From Turnera subulata (lineage: Eukaryota; Streptophyta; Magnoliopsida; Malpighiales; Passifloraceae): a stretch of 64,000 nt of DNA. Every line of letters begins with the position of its first letter. Within the stretch, counting starts at the first letter, position 1. The notes under the pieces are model-generated. The model saw only the letters and a list, made by a program, of their open reading frames with translations. It ran no database searches and was not told the DNA's origin. Location: contig JAKUCV010001013.1 in the NCBI GenBank assembly GCA_028386065.3, forward strand, positions 1 to 64,000. Direction: 5' to 3'. Below are positions 42,392-52,235 of this stretch, in pieces. The translations under genes and the position numbers were made by a program.

Positions 42392-43603
42392 ATGGCTGGT
42401 GACAAACGTCGTTCTAAGGGCAAACAAGTTACTCATGACCATCCAACCAAGAAAAAGGGTGGATCCTCAAGTGCTCCTCACAAATACTCTGTGCCCAATT
42501 CAGAAATTTGGTTTAGTTCCAAAGATGAGCTTACACACTACACATCCTTCTACGCAACTCGCGCCATCGCTTCTCCTCGGTATCTTCCCGAAGATTACCC
42601 ACAGAAGAAGCAATTTGGTAACCTTGAACGTCACTTACGGGAATCCCATCTCTGGAACTTTGTGACGCGGAAGCAATACCATTTCAATCCGGACTTCATC
42701 CGTGCCTTGTACACAACCCTTCATCGTGACGATGATGTCCTCTCTGCCAGCGTCAATGGGAGACGCTTTCAGGTGACATTGGAGCAGTTCGGACAGCTTG
42801 CAGGCCTACTTGTCCAAGGCGATGACATCATCACTTATGGAGGTGATCATTTCCTTACTCTCCATGAAACCCAGCTGTTGTCTGATCTCGGTTTCACTGA
42901 AGTGCGTCGTAATCGCTCCAATCGGCCAACTATTCACTCAATCAACCCGGAGTACAGAGTGCTTTTCTATTTGCTTACTCGGGTGATCAAACCCAGAGCT
43001 AGTAATCACACCAACTTCACGATTGAGGACGAAAAAGTTCTGCACGCCATTATTCACGGAGCTCCAATCAATTGGGCACGCTTTGTGCTCCAGCACATGG
43101 CCGAGCACACTTCCAACAACCATCCTCTTCCCTATGCCTTTCTGGTTGTGGATATTTGTTTGAGTGCAGGACTGACTCCCTTTGAAGGAACTCAAACTAC
43201 TCACTCCAAACTTTGGGGAATTAACGATGCCACTTTTCACACGAACCCATCCGAGGAAGCCCCGAGGCCTGCCCAAGAAGAAGTTCCTCCACTACTAGCT
43301 CTTCTAGCACCCACTCCTCCAGCTCCTGCTGCTACACTTGACTCCATCGCCGCCACTCTCCGTAGCTTAGGACGGTCCATTGACAGAATTGACTTGGAGG
43401 TACAAAGGCAAGGACATGATATGCGTGCCTATTTTGCCCATGTCAATTATGATCCTCCACCATATCACACAACCTTCCAAGGTTTCAACTTTGAAGGTGA
43501 TGATGATGATGATGATGAAGATTATGACCCAATGGAGGTAGAGGAGGAAGATGATGAGGAAGAGGCTGCCGATGATGAGGATGAGGACGATGATGGGAAC
43601 TAG
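42392..43603 (+). CDS. Sirevirus env-like protein
   Basis: The frame encodes 403 residues from MAGDKRRSKGKQ; this start is chosen over 42281 because of the TATA position. A basic N-terminus (about 1-30) is followed by a region I assign to the plant retrotransposon env-like/'putative plant transposon protein' type: VPNSEIWFSSKDELTHYTSFYATR, FNPDFIRALYTTLHRDDDVLSASVNGRRFQVTLEQFG, INPEYRVLFYLLTRVIKPRASNHTNFT, PLPYAFLVVDICLSAG. Then come a Pro/Ala linker, a short coil (IAATLRSLGRSIDRIDLEV) and an acidic tail of about 35 residues. No signal peptide or clear membrane segment is seen, so an envelope role is doubtful. The frame is intact, unlike the relatives at 28621 and 33795. Confidence 0.75.
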   Translation: MAGDKRRSKGKQVTHDHPTKKKGGSSSAPHKYSVPNSEIWFSSKDELTHYTSFYATRAIASPRYLPEDYPQKKQFGNLERHLRESHLWNFVTRKQYHFNPDFIRALYTTLHRDDDVLSASVNGRRFQVTLEQFGQLAGLLVQGDDIITYGGDHFLTLHETQLLSDLGFTEVRRNRSNRPTIHSINPEYRVLFYLLTRVIKPRASNHTNFTIEDEKVLHAIIHGAPINWARFVLQHMAEHTSNNHPLPYAFLVVDICLSAGLTPFEGTQTTHSKLWGINDATFHTNPSEEAPRPAQEEVPPLLALLAPTPPAPAATLDSIAATLRSLGRSIDRIDLEVQRQGHDMRAYFAHVNYDPPPYHTTFQGFNFEGDDDDDDEDYDPMEVEEEDDEEEAADDEDEDDDGN

Positions 43604-43699
43604 GACCACTGTTTTGTTTAAATTTTTCCCTTCTGTTTCTGTTTTATGCTTTGTTTTTCAATTCAATAAAAATATTTTGCCTTTGCCATTTCTTTTTGC

Positions 43700-43902
43700 T
43701 AATGACAAAAGGGGGAAGCAATCACAGAAAAGTATATGCATGAACTCAGGGGGAATCATAAGTCATACCTTAAGGGGGAAGAATAAATATATGCATCATC
43801 AAGTTAGGGGGAATTCATCCCACTTTGAAATCTATACAACTTGGCATATACTAACTCTTGGCATATACTTTCATTGTTTGTCATTATCAAAAAGGGGGAA
43901 AT
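43700..43902 (+). other. Repeated polypurine tract motifs of the Sirevirus
   Basis: Five G5 runs (AAAAGGGGGAAGC, TCAGGGGGAATC, TAAGGGGGAAGA, TAGGGGGAATTC, AAAAAGGGGGAAAT), the last abutting the 3' LTR. Multiple PPT motifs before the 3' LTR are a published Sirevirus signature. Confidence 0.85.
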
Positions 43903-45563
43903 TGTTGGAACTAATGCCTCCTTGCTTCTTATAGCTTTTGATATTGACAAACTATTCAGGAAGCAAAAAGAAATGAATTGAAATGAAGGCAAATCAATCC
44001 TCAAGTCAAAGAAACCAAATCAAGAGCAAAGGATCAAAGTGAATGAGCACAAGATTGAAGAGCCAAGAAAGAAGAGTTAGATTCATAAATTGTACAAGGT
44101 ATAACACTCAACTCTTCTAGGACATTGGCTCAAAATAAGATAAAATTTGCTCATGCATCACATAAACATATTTCAAACATCAAACTGTTTTTCTGTGTCA
44201 ATAACATCGATGTTATGTTTTAAAACATCGATGTTCTGCCTTCCAACAAATTTCCAAAACAGGCAGTAGGCTAATAACATCGATGTTGGAATCCTAAACA
44301 TCGATGTTCTAGTGACCGTTGCGTTTAAAATTAGTCATAACATCGATGTTCCCATTTGTAACATCGATGTTCCATAATGGTCAGTTTTAATTTGTTTTTG
44401 CCGAGCCAAAATAACATCGATGTTGCCATCCAAACATCGATGTTCCTGCCTTCAAAGAATTTTCCAAAAATTGGCAGTAGGCAAATAACATCGATGTTGG
44501 CATCCTAAACATCGATGTTCTCATGACCGTTGCATTTGAAAATATCCTTTACATAAGCAAAACATCGATGTTGGATTTCATAACATCGATGTTCTTCAAT
44601 GGTCAGCTTTAATCGTTTTTCACAGAAGCAAAATAACATCGATGTTGTGAATTAAACATCGATGTTCTTCAAGAATCAGTTTTCATCTCATTTTCACAGA
44701 AGCAAAATAACATCGATGTTGGTTTATAAAACATCGATGTTCCTCACATGATGATTTAATGGGTTTTACACAGAATCAAAATAACATCGATGTTGGGTTT
44801 GAGAACATCGATGTTTTAGTTACCGTTAGTCCAAAAATTCAAATTTACTGGACAAAACATCGATGTTGAGCCTTTAAACATCGATGTTATGGCCGTTATT
44901 GCTGACAACTTTTAACACCCACTATGTTTTGTTTAAAGCTTTTTCTTGGGTGGATTTCAAACGGCTCCATGACTTTTCAGAGCTACAAATTAAGCATTTT
45001 CAGCTCTGATTCACAACTAATCAACTCTCTACATTCAAGCATTCATTCCATACATTCATCAAAATTATTATTGAGCCAATATCCTTTTGAGGATTTGAGA
45101 GTTGCCTTTTAGAGCTTTACTTGTATACTCATATCTGCTCTTTGAGAGAGTTCTTTGTTTGAGTGATTGAATTGTATATTCATACACCTTAAGGGAGGTT
45201 AGTTCCCTTGTTGAGATTCATAGGAAGAGGGTATATCTTCTTATGTGAGAAGTCTTGAAGTGAGGTATCTTCAAGCAAGAGTGCTGAGGTTCATGTGACT
45301 TGAACTCTCAGGTTTAGGATTCTTGTGACTAGAATTCCTAGGTTGTAACGGTTTGTTAAGCACCCGTAAGCTTAACACTAGATAGTGAAATCTTCAAGTG
45401 AGACTTGAAGGGCTGGATTAGCCACACTAGTAGAGTGTGTGTGAACCAGGATAAATTGGTTGTGTCCTTCAATCTTTCAATTCCGCATTTGATTCCTGCC
45501 TATTTCGTTTTAATTTGATTATCGCTATTCACCCCCCTCTAGCGAAGGGCTATTGTTCTAACA
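43903..45563 (+). repeat. 3' LTR of the Sirevirus (1661 bp)
   Basis: TGTTGGAACTAATG...GTTCTAACA. It carries 20 exact AACATCGATGTT copies (44211-44889), with every pair complete. The 78 bp at 45365-45442 is the likely native form of the anomalous block in the 5' LTR. Confidence 0.9.
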
Positions 45564-45568
45564 TGGTT
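45564..45568. repeat. Target site duplication TGGTT (right) of Sirevirus
   Basis: Identical to 36630-36634. Confidence 0.9.
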
Positions 45569-46345
45569 CACACACAGCCCCTCAACATAGGATGCTTCAT
45601 TCTCCGCCGCCTCTACACACAGCGGCAGGCCCAGTACCTTCCAGGCGCGGGGATAATCACAGCACTGGCACGGCACTTTGACATCCCCCTCAACCAGTTC
45701 TAGGAAGTTGAAGGAACGGTTTGGATCGACGGCACCATTCTCAACCGCCTCAACCTCCCCGCACCACAGCCTGAGGAACAGGCTGAGGAAGAAGCAGCAG
45801 AGGAACAGCCTGAGGAACAGACTGTAGGAGTAGACAAGGCAGAGGGCGAGGCACAGCCTCAGGGACAGCCCAAAAACAATACGGACCAACAGCAGCCACA
45901 GATAGCCCCTCCAGTAGCCCCACAGCCTCAGGCACAGGCCCAGGCTGTTACCCGAGACCAATTGCTGGATATCCTGGAGCAAATGCAGGATTGGATTGGT
46001 CAACAGATCATTCCAATCCTCCAAAACCAAAATTTCCTACAAGAGACCCTCAATGCTCAAGGGGAACGTCAGCAGCGCCTCCAAGAGAGCATTTCTACCC
46101 AAGAGATCTGCCTCACAGGCTCAATAAGGGAAATGCGCACTAGCATCACTCGGGGCATCACAGAACTGAGGAGGAATGGGGAGACACAGGCCCGTGGCAT
46201 GCGAGAATTCCATAACCAATATGCGAGCCAACAAGTCCAATTGACCGAAACCCTCACCAACCTCCTCAACATGGCAAGGGCACTGACCAGGGCACCGCCA
46301 GCACCACCTCAGCCACCGTCCGGGAAGAAGAGGCCCAGAAACTAA
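45569..46345 (+). pseudogene. Athila env-like ORF, 3' part
   Basis: It resumes the frame interrupted at 36634 with PLNIGCFILRRLYTQRQAQYL and GAGIITALARHFDIPLNQF. A TAG at about 45702 follows, then the same frame reads EVEGTVWIDGTILNRLNL, a Pro/Gln/Glu-rich stretch, and a coiled-coil C-terminus (RDQLLDILEQMQDWIGQQIIPIL; RQQRLQESISTQ). It ends GKKRPRN at 46345. The position just before 3' UTR and PPT fits the Athila env-like ORF. Inactive because of the stop, the upstream frameshift and the Sirevirus. Confidence 0.75.
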
Positions 46346-48045
46346 CTTTCCCCCGATCCTGCAGCACAGAACTAGTCTAGACTAACCCCAGTACACATAG
46401 TTAAACTTCAGTTTGGGGTATTTTTGTGTCAATATAACTTAGCCTAGACCTTATCTCTTTTGTTTTCGGCAGTATGTTTCTTTTGATTATGTGACCTTGT
46501 AGTTATTGCACCCTGTTTTTGTTTTATTTCTGCAGTGCTGACACTGCAAGTTTTTCAGTTTGGGGTATTTTAGGGTGCAATTATGCTATGTACTTTCTAG
46601 TGTTCATGTAATGCAATTTCTATTTTTATCTATTTTCACTTTATTTCTCCCAATGTGAGCCTGTCTTTATATTTATGCACTCTCTCTTGTTCCATTTAAA
46701 TTCTGCTCAAGACCACAATCTTATGATTTGTCTTATTTTTCTTCAAAAACATAACAGGAATAATCAAGCAACTACATTCCATGAACTCTGTCAAGAGAAG
46801 GACCATGCTAGGGAATTTTTCTAAACAAACAGGCTCAGCCTGTTTACCTTAGAACAAGCCATTACTTCTGTCAAGGCGAAATTTAAGCAAGGTCTACAAG
46901 CAAGGAAAGGATCTAGGCCGTCTTTGGCACACCAAACAGACTACACCAACCCGCACCTCTCATCTAACACTTGCAACCTCATTTGAGCCAATCAAGATGG
47001 CCCCCATTTCATTCAATTACCCTGCACAATCCACCCTCAACCATTTGCAGCCATAAGCAGGGGCCATCAGTGTCTAAGGGCACAAACTTCTTGAAATCGC
47101 CTCACACTGTCGATGAGCCTTTGAGCAAGATTTGATCAAGATTAGAAAAAGAAATGACCCATACTCAGCCAGTGCAAAATTCAAAACGCCACCAGATGCA
47201 CGAACTCCATCATCCCTTGAAAAAGAAAAAGAAAATGAAAAACATATGGGAAGAAGATAAAAAAAGAAACGAAAAACAAAAATAAAGAAAGGGAGGAAGG
47301 GCAAGGACAACATCTGGGAAATCATACTCCACCAAGGAACACAAATCCAATCCATCTATTGGAATCAGTGGTTACATCAAGAATGGTTGAAGTATTGGGA
47401 CACAGTTACTCAACAGCATGAGACTGCAGAAAATACAAGTTCAAACAGCCTCTACACTGTCTCATGCTGTTCATAAACAAAAACAAAGGAAATCGACTTC
47501 ACAAGCCATTGACCCTTGCAAAAACCATCCACCCTTCTTTGACAACCCTCACCCAGCCTTAATACAACAAGAATAAGTCCTAATGATCCTAGCTTGATGG
47601 CTTATGCACATTAGTGGAGATAAGAGGTAATGGGTCTGCATATGAGGTATTGTTTTCCACATTTCAATCTTTAACTGAATTCCTCAAATGACATCCTAGC
47701 TTGATGGCTTATGCACATTAGTGGAGATAAGAGGTAATGGGTCTGCATAAGAGGTATTGTTTTCCACATTTCAATCTTTAACTGAATTCCTCAAATGACA
47801 GAAGGAATGGAGGCCAGTTGCAAAATTATTCCTGTGATTTTTAAGACAAAACTACTGACAAGGAATTTGATTAGAGTCTATGCATTTTTAAGGAAGAATA
47901 AGAGAATGCCTAAATTGGGACACCACAAGGGAGAAACCTAGTGAAAATCTGATGCATTGGAATTGTTTTACTCCCTTTCAAAATCATGTCTTCCTTTCTC
48001 TTCTGATTGCTTGAGGAAAAGCAAAATCTTCAGTTTGGGGTATTT
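46346..48045 (+). other. Athila 3' UTR with three PPT-like motifs
   Basis: Non-coding. CAGTTTGGGGTATTTT occurs at about 46410, 46556 and 48031, the last directly before the LTR start TGATG and so the likely functional PPT. A 107-bp tandem duplication lies at 47586-47799. The imperfect palindrome CAGGCTCAGCCTG occurs at about 46828. The region recurs in reverse at 52236-53720 and partly at 56246-56872. Confidence 0.75.
47586..47799 (+). repeat. 107-bp tandem duplication
   Basis: Units 47586-47692 and 47693-47799 are almost identical (CATATGAGG against CATAAGAGG). The related copy near 56520 has a single unit, so the duplication arose here. Confidence 0.85.
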
Positions 48046-50032
48046 TGATGCGCATGAAATACGCATAGTTTTAGCCATGATTTTAGATAATATTTCTCTC
48101 GATTTATCATGACTATATGCCTTACTTTGCATTATTTCATCATATTCCCTCAAATCCCATCCCTTACTGTATGATTAGTGGTTCCAGGTGCATTTTGAGG
48201 AATTTTGGAGATTTTATTGGAGAATTCGATGAAACAGCCTCTGGCACAGCATGAGCCTGTTTGACAGCCTGTTGTTCATTGCAGAATCAGTAAAAGGCCA
48301 CGAATCCCCCTCCAATCACAATTTATCCACAGGATTTCACCACCTTTGCCATGATCTACGAAGCCATCACGCCATTCCATCAATCTCAAAGAGAGATGAA
48401 ATCAATTGCACAGAAAAATGGGAAGAAAACGCATACAGCCTTAGGCACAGGCTCAGCTTGTGGAATCTGCAGATGACCAGAACGCGAAGATAAGAATATT
48501 AAACTCAGTCACTTGCAGAGCATTCACCACTTGCAGAACTTTCAACTCTGCAATCATGACCTGAGCGACTCAGAAGACTTTAAGCGTGGAAAAGGATAAT
48601 CATCACACCCCAAAGAATTTAACAATTAAAGAACCACTATCCTCCCCCAAAGTCTTCTAAAATTCTGCAGATTTGCAGATTTCACCCATTCGGCACACCT
48701 CCCATGGTGCCTTACCTCGAGGAGCAAGATGGGCAACTGAAGCTCAACTTGCCCAACTGCCATACCTTCCAGCACGAGGGAGAGAAGAGAGGAGAGGAAT
48801 CTGCACCATAAAAGATAAGGAGAAAGGAAGAACACACATAGAAGAACCCATCGATCAAATACCCTTAACTTGCAGAAGTTCTTGGAACAAAAGGGTTTAA
48901 GGGAAAACAAGATTCTGCAACCTTTTCTGGGCACAAATCCCTAACCTCCAGATTTGTTCCAGTTCTTTTGCCAACCATTATCCCCATAAATTTTGTAATT
49001 TTGATCATGAATTAAACAACCCCTCTTAGGTTGAAGGGGTGAAGCATGTCTGTGTTCTTAGTGCAATAAATTGCTCTTCCTATGTTCTTAACCATTTTTT
49101 CTTGTTTGGTTGTTACAAACTTGCTCCATGTTTGAGTCTTGATCAAACCCATACATGATTATAGGTAGCTAGGTGAAGGACCGAAAGGAGAAACCATAGT
49201 TGCTGGAACAACAACAACCAAACCTTAGCTCTTAGTTTCGAGAGAAATTTGGAACTAATTGAGGAATTACCCTCGACACCAATTCTCAATCCCCTTAGTT
49301 TGACCGATGCGAAAGCATTAGGAAGAGTGAGAACCTTAGGAGAAACCTGTGAGTGAAAACAAATGGGTTCAGTATAGGTTGAGAGCGCCTGTAAGAACTG
49401 ATCTGTGTAATTCACTATATGTTTTGGACAGGCTCAGCCACAAGCTCAGTCACGGACTCAGCACTGTCTCAGCCTGTTGTGACACAGTCAAGAAAGAATG
49501 ACACCACTTTTTATCTGATTCTTGATTGATTATTGAGCAGCCTATTTTCAATTTATTGGCAGCTTGGTGAAGGACCGAAAGGAGAAGCCAAGTGTGCTAG
49601 ACCAACAATTGTCAGCCTTCACTCCTTAGCCGTTCGAAAGAAGATAGGGAGAGACTGTGGGAAAACTGTTAGTAATATGCCCAAAAAGCCAATCTATGGA
49701 TGATTGTATTCCCCTTCAAGACATCTTATTAAACACAGACCGTCAAACAGGCTCAGCTTGCTGTGAGGCTGTTGAGCAATTTAAAGCATGAAACAGGACA
49801 TGTGAACCCCGTATGCCTAAGATTTCACTAAATCTGATCTTTTCCTACTCCAACTTTGTTGTTTCCTTTATTTTACTCCCCATTTTATATTTCAATAGCA
49901 TTCACCTCATATTTAGTCCTTGTTTGTTTAAGACTAATTTGTCTAATTGAAGGTAACAAGCTCAACCCAGTCCCTGTGGATACGACCTTGATAGTACTAC
50001 AACAACCCTGTGTACTTGCAGGACCCCTATCA
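48046..50032 (+). repeat. Athila LTR, plus strand, copy 1
   Basis: TGATGCGCATGAAA...CCCCTATCA, preceded by the PPT and followed by a PBS. Many CAGGCTCAGCC-type motifs occur. About 150 bp present in other copies (58500-58635) is replaced by a 43-bp fragment at 49667-49709. Confidence 0.8.
49667..49709 (-). mobile_element. 43-bp start of a copia LTR
   Basis: TGTTAGTAATATGCCCAAAA and onward matches the LTR start of the copia element at its right end (61740-61782, minus strand). It begins exactly at the terminal TG. Confidence 0.7.
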
Positions 50033-50037
50033 AGTTT

Positions 50038-50055
50038 TTGGCGCCGTTGCAGGGG
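50038..50055 (+). other. Athila PBS, plus strand
   Basis: TTGGCGCCGTTGCAGGGG, the Athila-type site related to the aspartate tRNA 3' end, six bases after the LTR. The interior behind it is missing: within a few bases minus-strand Athila sequence begins. Confidence 0.8.
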
Positions 50056-50172
50056 AAAATAAAAACAACCAAAGGAAAATAAAAAGAAAGGTTTAGATAA
50101 TAAAAAGCCTAATGAATCGAAATGAAAGGTAATAGTATCAAGCACCAGCCCCCGGCAACGATGCCAAAAACT
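50056..50172 (-). other. Athila leader, minus strand, with PBS
   Basis: It matches 54058-54169. A degraded PBS complement (CCCCCGGCAACGATGCCA) lies at 50149-50166. The leader is cut at about 50058 where it meets the opposite-strand PBS. Confidence 0.75.
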
Positions 50173-52235
50173 TGATAGGGGGTTCCTGCAAGTGCACAGG
50201 GTTGTTGTAGTACTATCAAGGTCATATCCACAGGGACTGGGTTGAGCCTGTTACCTTGAAATAGACAAATTAGGCTTAAACAAACAAGAACTAGATATGA
50301 GGTTAATGCTATTGAATGTAAAATGGGCAATAAAATAAAAGCAACAACAAAGTTGGAGTAGGAAAAGAGCAGATTTAGTGAAGTCTTAGGCATCCGGGGT
50401 TCACATGTCCTGTTTCACGCTTTAAATTGCTCAACAGCGTCACAACAGGATGAGCCTATTCGACGGCCTGTGTTTAATAAGATGTCTTGAAGGGGCTCCC
50501 GACCTAATGTACTACCAACGGCTTTGGATCTTATTGATAGTTCCCTATGCTTCCATCTATCCCCTGCCACTAGAATAGACGTCCACTTAGAGGTGAAGTT
50601 TGGTGTTGGGGCATGTTTTCCCACAGTCTCTCCCTATCTTCCTTCGAACGGCTAATAAGTGAAGGCTGACTATTGTTGGTTTAGCACACTTGGCTTCTCC
50701 TTTCGGTCCTTCACCAAGCTGCTACTAGATTAAAAATAGGCTACTCAATAATCAATCAAGAATCAGATTAAAGTGGTTTCATTCTTTTTGACTGTGCCGC
50801 AACAGGCTAAGCCAGTGCTGAGCCTGTGGCTGGGCCTGTCGAGAACACAAAGTCAATTACACCGATCAGTTCTTGCACGCGCTCTCAACCTAAACTGAAC
50901 CCATTTGTTTTCAATCACAGGTTCCTCCCAAGGCTCTCACTCATCCTAATGCTTTCGCATCGGTCAAAGCAAGAGGATTAAGAATGGGTGTTGGAGCTAA
51001 TTCCTCAATTAATTGCTAACTTGTGTCGAAAGCTAGAAACTAAGGGACTGTTGTTGTTCTCCTTTCGGTAACTATTTCTTCTCCTTTCGGTCCTTCACCT
51101 AGCTACCTATCATCATGCAAGGGTTTGGCCAGAACTCAAACATGTATCAAGTTTTCAACAACCAAAACAAGAAAAACGGGTTTAGAGCATAAGATGAGCA
51201 ATTTAATACAATGAAATCAAAGACAAGTTCTCCCCTTCAACCTGAGAGGGGTCGTTCAGTGCATCCTCAAAATTAAATAAACAACAAAAACAAAGAAAAG
51301 CATCGGGTTGGGAACAACTGAGAGGCTAGGGGCAACACAATTTCTGCTGCAAAAGCTGCAGAATTATGTACCCCTTGAAACTGGGTTTCTGCCTCTATTC
51401 CTAAGCTTCTGCAATTTCTTTGGATCGATGGATTAATAGATGCCCAGTTCTTTCTTCCTTCTTCTTATTTATAGGCACCGATCCTCTTCTTCTCTCTTTT
51501 CCCACTTGCTGGAAGGTATGGGAGTTGGGCAAGTTGAATTTCAGTTGCCCATCATGTTCCTCGGGATAAGGTGCAGTGGGAGGAGTGTCGAGGCTGAATT
51601 CTTCAGATCTGCAAACTTTTGAGGAGGATAATAGTTCTTTAATTGCAATATTCTTTGGGTGTAATGATTATCCCCTCTTTCCCATGCCTAAAGTCTTTTA
51701 AAATGCTCAGGTTTTAATTGCAGAGTTGAAAGTTTTGCAAGTGGTGAAGCTCTGCAAGTGGTTGAGTTTTATATTCTTTTCTTTACGTTTCTGGTCATCT
51801 GCAAATTCCACAGGCTGAGCCTGTGCCTGGGGCTGTGGTGAGGCTGTGTGCAGCCTCTTTCAAATCTTCTCTGAAATTGAATTCAGCTCCCCTTGCGATT
51901 GATGTGGTGTCATGATGGCTTTGTGGATTAAGGCAAAGGTGGTGAAATCCAGTGGAAACCTTGTGATTGGAGGGGGATTCGTGGCTCTCTACCGATTCTA
52001 CAATGAACAACAGGCCCGAAACAGGCTCATACTATGTCAGAGGCTATTTCTTCGAATTCTCCAATAAAATCTCCAAAATCCTTCAAAATGCATCTGGAAT
52101 CACTAATCATACAGTAAGGGATAGGATTTAAGGGAATATGGTGAAATAATGCAAAGTAAGGCATATAGTTATGATGAATTGAGAGCAAATATATTTAAAA
52201 TCATGCCTAAAACTATGCATATTTCATGTGCATCA
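50173..52235 (-). repeat. Athila LTR, minus strand, copy 2
   Basis: Plus strand TGATAGGGGG...GTGCATCA, flanked by a PBS on the left and a PPT complement (AAAATACCCCAAATTG) on the right. It therefore belongs to a minus-strand LTR-interior-LTR-interior series. Confidence 0.8.

Larger units (their letters stand above)
36635..45563 (+). mobile_element. Complete but pol-deleted Sirevirus (Ty1/copia)
   Basis: This 8929-bp element has LTRs at 36635-38190 and 43903-45563, PBS at 38192, gag at 38246, an env-like ORF at 42392-43603, repeated PPT motifs before the 3' LTR, and TGGTT on both flanks. Integrase, RT and RNase H are absent. Where pol should be (39670-42270) lie two clusters of AACATCGATGTT and an antisense gene-like cassette. 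The LTRs are nearly identical apart from two repeat-unit length changes and one 78-bp anomalous block, so the insertion is fairly young. It would need pol in trans. Confidence 0.9.
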
